Assembly (NCBI GenBank): GCA_029582155.1
Contig: CM055901.1
Location: 44,127,080 to 44,191,079 of the forward strand
Origin: Panopea generosa
Lineage: Eukaryota > Mollusca > Bivalvia > Adapedonta > Hiatellidae
Length of the DNA stretch: 64,000 nucleotides
Reading direction: 5' to 3'
Under the pieces are notes generated by a model. The model saw only the letters and a list, made by a program, of their open reading frames with translations. It did not search any database and was not told the origin of the DNA. Position numbers and translations under genes: made by a program. Shown one piece after another: positions 49,918 to 62,481 of the stretch (position 1 is the stretch's first letter; every line of letters starts with the position of its first letter).

Positions 49918-50055
49918 TCACTATTGACCAATGATGGGTTACAGTTTCTACATTACAGTTAAATGCAAAAAAAACCACTTAAAAAATCATTGCCATGTAT
50001 CAAAAAATTTTAGTCAATTGGTGGACCAGATTTTGCAAAATTCAACTGGCCTTGG

Positions 50056-50287
50056 GTGAAGGACCACCCCTAGCCTCAGTTCAAGGACCACCCCTGGCCT
50101 CAATTCAAGAACCACTCATGTCCTCAGTTCAAGGACCACCCCTGGCCTCAGTTTAAGGACCATCCCTAGCCTCAGTTCAAGGACCACTCCTGGCCTCAGG
50201 TGAAGGACCACCCCTGGCCTCAGTTCAGAGACCATCCCTGGCCTCAGTTCATGGACCACTCCTTGCCCCAGTTAAAGGACCACCCCT
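50056..50287 (+). repeat. 24-bp minisatellite, about 10 copies
   Basis: Unit aaggaccacccctggcctca plus gttc, with variants. Confidence 0.92.
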
Positions 50288-50424
50288 ATGTAGCTTAATT
50301 GACTCCTGTGTTTGTTAAAAATTACGTATGATTAATTTAGGTAAAAATTCCATTTTAAGTTATTCTGGTAATTGAACCATTACTTTAAAGCTACAATTTA
50401 TTTATTTTATGTCCATAACTTTAG

Positions 50425-50612
50425 CAAAGATCACTTACCTCTCACTGCTAAGGTCCTAGGTTTGAGTTCTGCTTGCTGCTAAATTTTTATGTGAGAAAGA
50501 TTTCCAACTACTTGCGGAAGGATGGTGATTTTATTCAGATTCATTATGAGGTCTTCCTCCACTAAAGAAACTGGGCATGCCATATATAACTGGAAGTGTG
50601 TTGAAAATGGTG
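50425..50612 (+). mobile_element. Second SINE-like family, copy B
   Basis: A tRNA-like head (cttacctctcactgctaagg, then ggtttgagttc as B box) is followed by a body shared with 37828-37992. A head-only relative lies at 59583-59700. Confidence 0.5.
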
Positions 50613-50963
50613 TTAACCCCTTCCAAAAAAATAAAATGGCAGTTGTGAATTCATTTTCACAACTGCTGTGTGTCTTGCTGGGTTGAATATGCTGATATTA
50701 TGTCAAACACTAAGTATATGATCCTGGTAGGTAATCTGGCATATGAGTTTTTTTTTTATGATTTATATTATGGGCTGGACGCCTACATTACTCAAAATAA
50801 ATAAAATATTGTCAAAATATTGTCAAAAAATATTTAATTTTAAACTTATTTATTTTACATAGATTGTGAATCACGTTCTCTAACTTTAACAAATCAGACT
50901 TGCAAACTCACAGGTTAGAACCAGTACTAAGCATATTTTGATGTAGTGTCTTGCTCAGTGATT

Positions 50964-51689
50964 CTACACATAGCTATAGTAGAAGATAAAACCTCTACCA
51001 CTGGATCCACATACTCCTCCACACTTAGTTGTATGAGATGGCCTAACTACACATAGCTATAGTAGAGGATAAAACCTCTCCCACTGGATCCACATGCTCC
51101 TCCACACTTAGTTGTATGAGATTGCCTAACTACACATAGCTATAGTAGAAGATAAAACCTCTCCCACTGGATCCACATACTCCTCCACACTTATTTGTAT
51201 GAGATGGCCTAACTACACATAGCTATAGTAGAAGATAAAACCTCTCCCACTGGATCCACATACTCCTCCACACTTAGTTGTATGAGATGGCCTAACTACA
51301 CATAGCTATAGTAGAAGATAAAACCTCTCCCACTGGATCCACATGCTCCTCCACACTTATTTGTATGAGATGGCCTAACTACACATAGCTATAGTAGAAG
51401 ATAAAACCTCTCCCACTGGATCCACATACTCCTCCACACTTAGTTGTATGAGATGGCCTAACTACACATAGCTATAGTAGAAGATAAAACCTCTCCCACT
51501 GGATCCACATGCTCCTCCACACTTATTTGTATGAGATGGCCTAACTACACATAGCTATAGTAGAGGATCCAACCTTTCCCACTGGATCCACATACTCTTC
51601 CACACTTATTTGTATGAGATAGCCTAACTACACATAGCTATAGTAGAGGATCAAACCTTTCCCACTGGACCCACGCGCTCCTCCACACT
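50964..51689 (+). repeat. 83-bp satellite array, left part
   Basis: About nine copies of an 83-base unit carrying tacacatagctatagtaga, ggataaaacctctcccactgg and ctcctccacacttattt. This side is very homogeneous and mostly carries ggatccacat. It is interrupted at 51690 by a transposon and continues from 53652. Confidence 0.95.
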
Positions 51690-51691
51690 TA

Positions 51692-53651
51692 CAGACCGTA
51701 ATCCGTTCAAGTACAACAAACGGACGCAAACGAAATGAATATCAAACGCGTTTTAAACGATATACAAACGGATTAAAAATGCGAACAAAACAATAAACGA
51801 AACGATAAACGAAACGATACACAGACGCAACAGGGCGAACGATCCACGAACGATACAAAACAATAATGCAAAGTTTAAACGCATCAAATATTAAAGATTC
51901 TGATATCCTCTTATATTGTCGTAGTTATATTGTCAATGAAATAAATAATTAAACGAAATGATTGCTCTCTTTGTCATTTAAAATCTTTAAATTGCTATAC
52001 CTGTAACTTTAATTTAATTCCTTTGTTATAAGTTTTAATCCCGAATTATCCGTGAAAAACATTGCCTCGGGCATTGTTTCTTTACTTGTAAAAGTGTGAT
52101 AAAACAATCAGATGATGCATGACCTGCTTACACAACTACCCCAATTAACTGATTAAATTATCTGAACACCAATTTATGTTGCTGTTCTGTTATAAGATTT
52201 CCAATAGGAAAAGTTTTCACACAATTTTAGAAAATCTATTTGTTACACCATAACCTTTCCACTGAGGGCTTTTCCAGAATTGTATATAAAAATAGTTCAT
52301 ATATATATAACAAACACAAGTAAAGTGTTGGTGGTTGTTGTATAGAATGAACACACTGTCCCTTTCACTATCACCTTGTGCCAATGTCCGATGATGTCAC
52401 CAGTGAAACAAACATTTTATTTACTAAGTGGGTATCTTGGAAATTTTTGATGGAAGGATATCAGAGGAATTCTATCAGTGTCATGTACATAACAGTTCTT
52501 GAAAGTGTCAGACGGAAGTACATGTACCAGCGATTTTAGAAGCCATGCCACAAGACAAATACCCTTAAAGGCATCTTTTTTATGGAAACATCCCCCTATC
52601 TTCCATGCATTTACCGTAGTGAAATAGAACGCGACATTAAATGACGCAAGAAACTGTCAGAGTGACGACATTGCACATTGCCACGAGGTCAAAAATAAAT
52701 TGTGTCGGAGTTATAGACATAAAGCGTGTGCATTCGCTACATAAATTAAGGCATGTGTATTTGTAAATATATTTATCTTTGCGGATTATATAAATTCTTT
52801 TGTTTAATGAATTGTTATAATTGTTTTACATGACAATATATCGAAATTCATAACTGAAATTAAAATTGGAACAATACCTGTTAATAATGCATTATTCCTG
52901 TAAATAAAATAAATACTTGCTGAGGCGTCTATACTCTGTTTCTTGCATAATAGCAGATTATACACCACAGCAGATATAAAAAACATGGACTGGTTCACAT
53001 TTATTTTCTATATACTTTTTTGATACCGTAATGTTAACTTTAGTATAAACCAGTCTGGCAATGTTTGGCCAATCTAATGATTATGTGACCGTAGCGTGTT
53101 TATCTGATGTAATTGACATGACGGACTTACCGTGTGTAATAAATTTCAATGATTGAGTTTTATGAAACATAATAATCTGCTGTCATGCTACAAATCATCA
53201 CCTATATGGTAGACCATATCTAACAAATGGTGGCGTAGTTAGTAATATTTCAGAATGATTTTAATCAATATCATTTTAATTTATTTAATTAATTTACTAT
53301 CATATAAAACGCGGCGATTTCGTTAAATATCTAGTTCTTATTTGTTCTACTGCGGTGTTACAATTGGACAACAAGAGATGATGCGATTGGTGAACACGCC
53401 GTGTAAACGTTAATGGTAAAAGATACATGGTAAACGATACACGCTAAACAATTCGATCGCAATTGCAGGCTAAAAAGCGTTAAGTATCGTTTGGAACTGC
53501 ATTTTCTTATTTTCTCTAATGTTTATTATGAAAAAAATGCAATCCATTAACGAAACTAAAATGCATTTTAAACACAAAACAAACGGGTTTGACACGCAAA
53601 ACGAACGCATTTGAAATGCATTTTTGGTGTACTTGAACGGATTATGGTCTG
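51692..53651. mobile_element. CAGACYGTAATCC-ended TA-flanked transposon, copy 2 (1960 bp)
   Basis: The ends cagaccgtaatccgttcaag and cttgaacggattatggtctg are flanked by TA. Joining the satellite on either side restores a normal 83-bp unit with a single TA, confirming the boundaries. The aaacgata-rich subterminal zones and core match copy 1 (34940). The stretch 52600-52760 matches 28900-29030 in reverse. Confidence 0.88.
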
Positions 53652-56600
53652 TATTTATATGAGATGGCCTAACTACACATAGCTATAGTAGAGGATAAAA
53701 CCCCTCACACTGGACCCACATGCTCCTCCACACTTATTTATATGAGATGGCCTTACTACACATAGCTATAGTAGAGGATAAAACCCCTCCCACTGGACCC
53801 ACGCACTCCTCCACACTTATATATATATATGAGATGGCCTTAGTACTACACATAGCTATAGTAGAGGATAAAACCCCTCCCACTGGACCCACCCACTCAT
53901 CCACACTTATATATATGAGATGGCCTTAGTACTACACATAGCTATAGTAGAGGATAAAACACCTCACACTGGACCCTTTGCTCCTCCACACTTATTTATA
54001 TGAGATGGCCTAGCTACACATAGCTATTGTAGAGGACAAAACCCCTCACACATGACCCACATGATATTCCTTATTTATTTATATGAGATGGCCTAACTAC
54101 ACATAGCTATAGTAGAGGAAAAAAAACCTCGCACTGGACCAACATGCTCCTCCACACTTATTTATATGAGATTTCCTAACTACACAAAGCTATAGTAGAG
54201 GATAAAACCCCTCACACTGGACCAACATGCTCCTCCACACTTATTTATATGAGATGGCCTTACTACACATAGCTATAGTAGAGGATAAAACTCCTCACAC
54301 TGGACCCACATGCTCCTCCTCATTTATTTATATGAGATGTCCTTACTACACAAACCTATAGTAGAGGATAAAAGCCCTCACACTGGACCCACATGCTCCT
54401 CCACATTTATTTATATGAGATGTCTTTACTACACAAACCTATAGTAGAGGATAAAACCCCTCCCACTGGACCCACATGCTCCTCCTCATTTATTTATATG
54501 AGATGTCCTTACTACACAAACCTATAGTAGAGGATAAAACCCCTCCCACTGGACCCACATGCTCCTCCACATTTATTTATATGAGATGTCCTTACTACAC
54601 AAACCTATAGTAGAGGATAAAACCCCTCCCACTGGACCCACATGCTCCTCCACATTTATTTATATGAGATAATCCTTAACTACACATAGCTATAGTAGAG
54701 GATAAAACCCCTCACACTGGACCCACATGCTTCTCCACATTTATTTATATGAGATGTCCTTAACACACATAGCTATAGTAGAGGATAAAACCCCTCACAC
54801 TGGACCCACATGCTCCTCCGCATTTATTTATATGAGATGGCCTTACTATACATAGCTATAGTAGAGGATAAAACCACTCATACTGGACCCACGTGCTCCT
54901 CCGCATTTATTTATATGAGATGTCCTTAACTACACAAACCTATAGTAGAGGATAAAACCCCTCCCACTGGACCCACATGCTCCTCCACAATTATTTATAT
55001 GAGATATCCTTACTATACATAGCTATAGTAGAGGATAAAACCACTCATACTGGACCCACGTGCTCCTCCGCATTTTTTTATATGGGATTGCCTAACTACA
55101 CATAGCTGTAGTAGAGGATCAAACCCCTCACACTGGATCCAAATGCTCCTCTACAATTATTTAAATGGGATGTCCTAACTACACATAGCTATAGTAGATG
55201 ATAAAACCCCTCACACTGGACCCACATGCTCCTCCACACTTATTTATATGAGATGGCCTTACTACACATAGCTATAGTAGAAGATAAAACCCCTCCTACT
55301 GGACCCACTTGCTCTTCCACACTTATTTATATGAGATGGCCTATCTACACATAGCTATAGTAGAAGATAAAACCCCTCCTACTGGACCCACTTGCTCTTC
55401 CACACTTATTTATATGAGATGGCCTAACTACACATAGCTATAGTAGATGATAAAACCCCTCACACTGGACCCACATGCTCCTCCACACTTATTTATATGA
55501 GATGGCCTTACTACACATAGCTATAGTAGAAGATAAAACCCCTCCTACTGGACCCACTTGCTCTTCCACACTTATTTATATGAGATGGCCTATCTACACA
55601 TAGCTATAGTAGATGATAAAACCCCTCACACTGGACCCACGTGCTCCTCCAGACTTATTTATATAAGATGGCCTAACTACACATACCTATAATTGAGGAT
55701 TAAACCCCTTTAACTGGAACCACAAGCTCCTCCACATTTATTTATATGAGATGACCTAACTACACATAGCAATAGTAGAGGATAAAACCCTCACACTGGA
55801 CCAACATGCTCTTCCACACTTATTTAAATGAGATGGCCTAACTACACATAGCTATAGTAGAGGATAAAACACCTCCAACTGGAACCACAAGCTCCTCCAC
55901 ATTTATTTGTATGAGATGGCCTATCTACACATAGCTATAGTAGACGATAAAACCCCTCACACTGGACCCACGCACTCCTCCACACTTATTTATATAAGAT
56001 GGCCTAACTACACATACCTATAGTAGAGGATCAAACCTTTTCAACTGGACCCACGTGCTCCTCTACAATTATTTATATGGGATGTCCTAACTACACATAG
56101 CTATAGTAGAGGATAAAACCCCTCACACTGGACCCCACACTCCTCCACAATTATTTATATAAGATGGTCTAACTACACATAGCTATAGTAGAGGATCAAA
56201 CCCCTTTAACTGGAACCACAAGCTCCTCCACATTTATTTATATGAGATGGCCTTACTACACATAGCTATAGTAGAGGATAAAAACCCTCACACTGGACCC
56301 ACATGCTCCTCCACACATATTTATATCAGATGGCCTAACTACACATAGCTATAGTAGAGGATCAAACCCCGCACATTGGACCCACATGCTCCTCCACACT
56401 TATTTATAGGAGATGGCGTTACTACATATAGCTATAGTAAAGGATAAAACCCCTAATACTGGACCCACGCACTCCTCCACACTTATTTGTAAAATATGGC
56501 CTAACTACACGTAGCTGTAGTAGAGGATAAAACCCCTCACACTGGACCCATGCACTCCTCCACACTTATTTAAATGAGATGGACTAACTACACATAGCTA

Positions 56601-58265
56601 TAGTAGAGGATAAAACCTCTCCCACTGGACCCAAGCACTCCTCCACACTTATATATATGAGATGGCATTAGTACTACACATAGCTATAATAGAGGATAAA
56701 ACCCCACACAATGGACCACATGCTCCTCCACACTTATTTATATGAGATGGCCTAACTACACATAGCTATAGTAGAGGATAAAACCCTCACACTGGACCAC
56801 ATGCTCCTCCACACTTATTTATATGAGATGTCCTAACTACACATAGCTATAGTAGAGAATAAAAACCCTCACACTTGACCCACATGCTCCTCCACACTTA
56901 TTTATAGGAGATGGCGTTACTACACATAGCTATAGTAAAGGATAAAACCCCTAATACTGGACCCACGCACTCCTCCACACTTATTTGTAAAATATGGCTT
57001 AACTACATGTAGCTGTAGCAGAGGATAAAACCCCTCTGACTGGACCCACGCGCTCCTCCACACTTATTTAAATGAGATGGCCTGACTACACAGCTATAGT
57101 AGAGGATAAAACCCTCACACTGGACCACATGCTCCTCCACACTTATTTATATGAGATGTCCTAACTACACATAGCTATAGTAGAGGATAAAAACCCTCAC
57201 ACTTGACCCACTTGCTATAGTAGAGGATAAAACCCCTCCAACTGGAACCACAAGCTCCTACACATTTATTTGTATGAGATGTCCTAACTACACATAGCTG
57301 TAGTAGAGGATAAAACCCCTCACACTGGACCCACGCACTCCTCCACACTTATTTATATGAGGTGGCCTAACTTCACAGCTATAGTAGAGAATAAAACCCT
57401 TCACACTGGACCCACACGATCCTCCACACTTATTTGTATGAGATGGCCTAACTACACATAGTTGTTGAAGAGGATAAAACCCCTCACACTGGACCCACGC
57501 ACTCCTCCACACTTATTTATATGAGGTGGCCTAACTACACATAGCTGTAGTAGAGAATAAAACCCCTCACACTGGACCCACGTGCTCCTCCACACTTATT
57601 TGTATGAGATGGCCTAACTACACATAGCTGTAGTAGAGGATAAAACCCTCACACTTGACCAACACGCTCCTCCGCACTTATTTGAATGAGATGGCCTAAC
57701 TACACATAGCTGTAGTAGAGGATAAAACCCCTCACACTGGACCCACACGCTTCTCCACACTTATTTATATGAGATGACCTAACTACACATAGCTGTGGAA
57801 GAGGATAAAACCCCTCACACTGGACCCACATGATCCTCCACACTTATTTGTATGAGATGGCCTAACTACACATAGCTGTGGAAGAGGATAAAACCCCTCA
57901 CACTGGACCCAGGCACTCCTCCACACTTATTTATATGAGATGGCCTAACTACACATAGTTGTGGAAGAGGATAAAACCTCTCACACTGGACTCACACTCT
58001 CCTCCACACTTTTTTGTATGAGATGGCCTAACTACACATAGTTGTGGAAGAGGATAAAACCTCTCACACTGGACCCACACTCTCCTCCACACTTTTTTGT
58101 ATGAGATGGCCTAACTACACATAGTTGTGGAAGAGGATAAAACCTCTCACACAGGACCCACACTCTCCTCCACACTTATTTATATGAGATGGCCTAACTA
58201 CACATAGTTGTGGAAGAGGATAAAACCCTCCTTACTGGAATAATGCGCTCCTCCACATTTATTTA
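53652..58265 (+). repeat. 83-bp satellite array, right part
   Basis: About 55 copies, more varied than the left part. Successive zones use agctatagtagagg, then agctgtagtagagg, then agttgtggaagagg, a drift typical of local homogenisation. Some units have a few extra or missing bases. Open frames here are artefacts. Confidence 0.95.
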
Positions 58266-59582
58266 ACAACATATTAATATTACATATTGTTTGTTTAGTG
58301 CTGTCAGGTTACATAATATGCAAGTTCCTGCACTTTTATCAGTTGGCAAAGCCTTGCAATAATTATAATGTATGGTAATTAATGCAAATTGATAGAGAAC
58401 ATTTTCTAAAATTCATTATCAGTAATAAGTCTAAATATACCATAGCTGAGTATCTATATGATACTGGCATACCAGAGAATCTATGGCATTATCAGGCAAT
58501 GTCCTAATATAACATTCAGCTTTACATATAGTTTATCTTGGAAATAAAACTTAGTGACTTCATTAAGAAAGTAGGGACTGGCTTTTCGTGTCAAAAATTT
58601 CAATTTATTTTATTCTACTGGTTGGTTTATGGAAATGAATACGTTGTAGATGATCAAGAGACATGCCATTGCATGTGTCTATCTCATTTGTTTAATTGTT
58701 TATCGAGAAAAAATATCGGCTGGAAAGTTGACATGGCAATAATTTCATTTAAGTAGGAGTGGTTCAGCAGGAAACTCGAGTTGTGATGTTAACATGGCCA
58801 GCATGTTTTCATCATCACTCATTATGAACAAATTTCTGATATTTCATATCCGATTTCTATTTTTAATATGGTTAATAAATTGTTACAGTCCCAGTCCTAT
58901 GTTGAAGTGTATAAACCTAAACCAGCAACTATTTATAAATACACTCAGATCCTATTATAATTTGATTCCATATAACGTGAAACTCGTTATAACACGGTTC
59001 TTCTATGGCTCCCAAATTTAAAATTGATGTTTTCAAACTGATTTATTAAAAACTTGTGGTATAAGAATTGATGAATTGATCATTATCTCAACTGTGAGCT
59101 TGTTACATTTTTACAAAATGATGACCATGTATTTGTGCATCAAAAACACCTTGATAATTCAGACTGACATGATTACAACTTATTGTTATAAACAACATCA
59201 CTTTTGATTGATGCTGACAAACAGTGGTCTGTTATATTTATCACACGTTGTCTTTTGTTTGTTTATGATACTTCAACCTGTTATAGTATTGCCAAATAGT
59301 GTAGCTCAGTGCACCTTTGGATATTTATAACGCAGTTCCGCATATATTGCGGTTTCATTCCATGGATCCTGGCAACCGCATTAGAATGGGACCTGAATGT
59401 ACATGACATTTTCTATGTATCAAACATGACATTTTTGACATCTTTATCAATGCCTGAATCACAGCACAGCTTTTTACAGCTTAAAAACTTTGATTAGAGC
59501 TGGAGATGAACATTTAGGGGTGTGCTTTTGTGGAAATTAATGAACTTTGAATTTATTCTATATCACAATGTTTCCATGACCA

Positions 59583-59700
59583 TACGGCGCCATCTCAAAA
59601 CCTCTTACCTCTAACTGCTGAGGGCATGAGTTCCAGTCTGGCTTAGTTCAAACTCTGGGGAAAGAAGTTGCTTAGGAATTTAATAGGTTCTGTATGCATC
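59583..59700 (+). mobile_element. Second SINE-like family, head fragment
   Basis: Shares cttacctctaactgctgagg and a gagttc-agtctgg stretch with the head at 50425; the body is not recognisable. Confidence 0.3.
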
Positions 59701-60432
59701 TAAAGTATATTCCTCTTCCAATTAAAACAGCTGCTGTATCAACACTGCTACAAGATTATGGATTGGTGAATTGGTTAAAGGTGAAGGTGATTTCCTATAA
59801 AATCTACATCTCAGGTAGAGGGGGGGGGGGATGCATCATCACCTTCAGTGAGACTGATAGCCTGCCAGAGCCTCCCCAATGAGCTGCTGAAATGTGTTTC
59901 TGATTACACTACCTGGAAATTTAATCATAGATTTAATCAAGTCATAAAACAAATTGTTAGAAATGTTAAATTGAGAATTTTATTATTTCTGTTCCTAGCC
60001 CCAAGAATAAAACTGGCTTGGTGATGAAACTTGATCATGCCAAGTGAACAGTTTGTCTTTATGGCGTAGGATTGCATGATTAGGCCTCATTTGTAATTAC
60101 ACATGATGCTATCAGTAATGATGTTGAGATGTACAATTAGTATATTGTAATTACAGCTTTTGAAGTTTATTCACTTGTAAGAAAATGCTGTTTTGGAATG
60201 TTCTTAAATGCTGTGATGGAGTTAAGGGATATGCCATGCTTGAAATACAAAACTTACAACAAAAATCGTCATAAACGTAAACCAACACTTATTCATAGTA
60301 TTTTTAATATTCATCAAATTGAATCCAAAATTGTTAAAACCATGTAGAAAACGATATTATTTTCTGAAAATACAATCATTTTAAATGTTGTCAAAAAATT
60401 CAAACAAACATGTAATTGTCAAATTGACTTAC

Positions 60433-60783
60433 GGCGATTTTTATCATTAGTTTTTCTGTGAAACGCAGCCCTGCAGGAAGCCAGAAGGAATGCAAAATAA
60501 TAATTGGGTATAAATATTTCATTTATTGCCTGTTTAAGCCATAACCAAATTGAACTTACCAGTGCATGTATTGTGGTGGTGGTGGTGGTGGTGGTGGTTG
60601 TGAAGTATAGGGGAAGTACTGCTTGGCAGGTTTGATAGAAAGACTTGAAGTGGTCAGATATCTTAGCTAATGAATTTTCTGAACAACTGTCCTTGGGTAA
60701 GTCACAGATCTGAAGCTCTCTCACAAGATCACCTACCTTCACCTTCCAAAAGTGGACAAAAATATCCACAATACATTGCAAAC
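60433..60783 (-). other. Candidate antisense exon pair inside SLC44A1-like intron 2
   Basis: On the minus strand an open segment runs from 60793 down to a clean donor (GTAAGT, complement of 60554-60559). An 89-base intron-like stretch then ends in a pyrimidine-rich tract and TGCAG. A 38-base exon-like block (60433-60470) follows, with another GTAAGT donor directly after it. The first open segment encodes about 75 residues ending in a Thr run made by a (GGT)n microsatellite at 60572-60597. I do not recognise the protein. The second block reaches a stop after eight codons and resembles the ends of invertebrate DNA transposons (a GCTGCGTTTCACA-like motif). The whole may therefore be chance or repeat-derived rather than a host gene. 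Confidence 0.2.
60572..60597 (+). repeat. (GGT)n microsatellite
   Basis: About eight ggt repeats; on the minus strand they form the Thr run in the candidate antisense exon. Confidence 0.95.
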
Positions 60784-60897
60784 CTGGGGTCATCGTTATG
60801 AGTTCAAACAGGGTTTAATGGTTTTTGTAAAGTAAAGTTTGTAAGTAGACAATTTCTAGTTTGAATGTAATACATTGTTGCTTATTTTGTATTGCAG

Positions 60898-61046
60898 ATC
60901 TACATTGCTGCATTTAGTATACTTCATGGAGATGCATTCAGACTGGTGTACGGTTACGACAGTTTTGGCAACACCTGCGATAGCGACAATTCAAATCGAA
61001 AAGTGCCAAATGTCTCATTGTCTGGCATGAACATGAAGGGACGCCC
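60898..61046 (+). CDS. SLC44A1: SLC44A1-like choline transporter, coding exon 3 (end of TM1, start of extracellular loop)
   Basis: A 149-nt exon, acceptor attgcag, donor gtatgt at 61047, starting in phase 0 and ending after two bases of a codon. It encodes residues 41-89 plus most of residue 90. It completes TM1 (about residues 27-49) and enters the first extracellular loop. The segment RLVYGYDSFGNTCDSDN is the strongest family signature: SLC44A1-type proteins have a matching L-V-x-GYDS-x-GN-x-C motif, whereas SLC44A2-5 differ here, which is why I favour the A1 subgroup. Asn78 lies in an N-V-S sequon and could be glycosylated; Cys67 is the first loop cysteine. A second GT at 61051 would break the frame with exon 4, which supports the chosen donor. 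Confidence 0.92.
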
Positions 61047-61400
61047 GTATGTATACTTGATTTATATTTGTAGATTTTGTAGAATCCAGAAATTAACTTA
61101 CTTTTTTTATCAAATTATTATTTCTCAACCATATAGTGTTGCCCCTGTCCGTCAATTCATCTTTTTGATTTAATTTTTTGTTATGATAATGTTTTCCAAT
61201 AAACAACCTTTGAATGGTTCTATGTATTTAATATTTTAACATAAATGGACAGAAATTGAGATTTTGTGGTGTCGTTCTGAGTGTGTATAGATAAGATGAT
61301 GGCAAACAATATTTGTATAGGGTTGCCGAGCCTATTTAATTGATTGGAAACTATAATATACATGTATATTATTTTTGCGTGGTATTCCTTTATTTATAAT

Positions 61401-62481
61401 TTGTGTCTCGCTATGACGAAGGAGAGACGAGATTAAGGTGTTGCTTTTCCGGCGGCGGCAACGGCAGCAGCATCCAACATTTATATTTAGCTCCAACGTT
61501 AAGTTTTCGTTTTTACACTATTTCTCAACAAGTACAAGTGCTAGGACACTCATACTTGAATCATAGTTACAACTAACACACTGCATCACATTATACACCG
61601 CAGATGCTGAGTATGATCTACATTGCATGGTCCATTCACTTTGTTTGATGCTGAATTTTGCGTTTACCTCCAACGTTAATTTTTCTTTTTTACACTATTT
61701 CTCAACAGGTACAAGTGTTAAGACACTCATACTTGAATCATAGTTACAACTTACACCCTGCATCACATTATATACTGCAGATGCTGAGTATGACCTACAT
61801 TGCATGGTCCATTGACTTTGTTTGATGCTGAATTTTGCATTTTCCTCCAACGTTAAGTTTTCGTTTTAACACTATTTTTCAACAAGTACAAGTGCTAGGA
61901 CACTCATACTTGGATCATATTTACAACTAACACCTTGCATCATATTATATACTGCAGATGCTGAGTGTGACCTACATTTTATGGTCCATTGACATTGTTT
62001 GATGCTAAACTTTGCATTTACCTCCAACGTTAAGTTATCATTTTTACACTATTTCTCAATAAGTACTAGTGCTAGGACACTCATACTTTGATCATAGTTA
62101 CAACTAACATCCTGCATTACATAATATAATGCAGATGCTGAGTATTTTTTTTTTTTAATTTAAAAAAAAATCATTCTTTTATTTTTTTATTTTTTTTTTT
62201 TATTTTTATTTTTTTTTTTAAAATATGTTTTACTTAGAAATACTGGTTAAAGTTTTTTGGGAAACATTCATCAAGTTCATAATCTCAAAAATCACTTAAT
62301 GTATTTGATCGAAACTTCACACAATACTTCCTACAATATTTCTTAGTCATTAAACCTACTACATTAACCAAGTTGGATAACTCTTGCATGAATATAATTT
62401 TTTTTTTCTCTCTCCCATGTGTGTATTAACGGTCAAAGCAGACACGGCGAGACATATCATTCTGCGGAATTCTTGTTTTTA
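61401..62481 (+). mobile_element. Rolling-circle-like element, GTCTCGC family, in intron 3
   Basis: The 5' end is tgtctcgctatgacgaagg/agagacgag. The 3' end is ggcgagacatatcattctgcggaattcttgtttt with a small terminal hairpin. The inner cgagaca is the inverse of the 5' tgtctcg. Between them are 177-bp tandem repeats (ctccaacgtt at 61491, 61668, 61845 and 62022) and a long A/T tract at 62146-62222. It makes up most of the 1.5-kb intron 3. Confidence 0.72.

Larger units (their letters stand above)
44795..60897 (+). other. SLC44A1-like intron 2 (~16.1 kb)
   Basis: Donor gtatgt, acceptor attgcag. About a third is 83-bp satellite. The parts not listed (45291-45845, 46020-46552, 46817-47104, 47179-48397, 49005-49638, 50613-50963, 58266-59582, 59701-60432) show no gene signal. 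A gtgaaaccg/ataacgc-rich stretch at 58950-59400 may be an old DNA transposon. Confidence 0.65.

Noticed and set aside
57288..57512. Minus-strand Cys/Gly-rich frame
   Set aside because: It lies within the 83-bp satellite; the unit length is not a multiple of three and the frame closes in neighbouring copies.
61051..61056. Alternative donor for exon 3 (gtatac)
   Set aside because: It would end exon 3 on a codon boundary, out of phase with exon 4, whose conserved frame requires two bases carried over.
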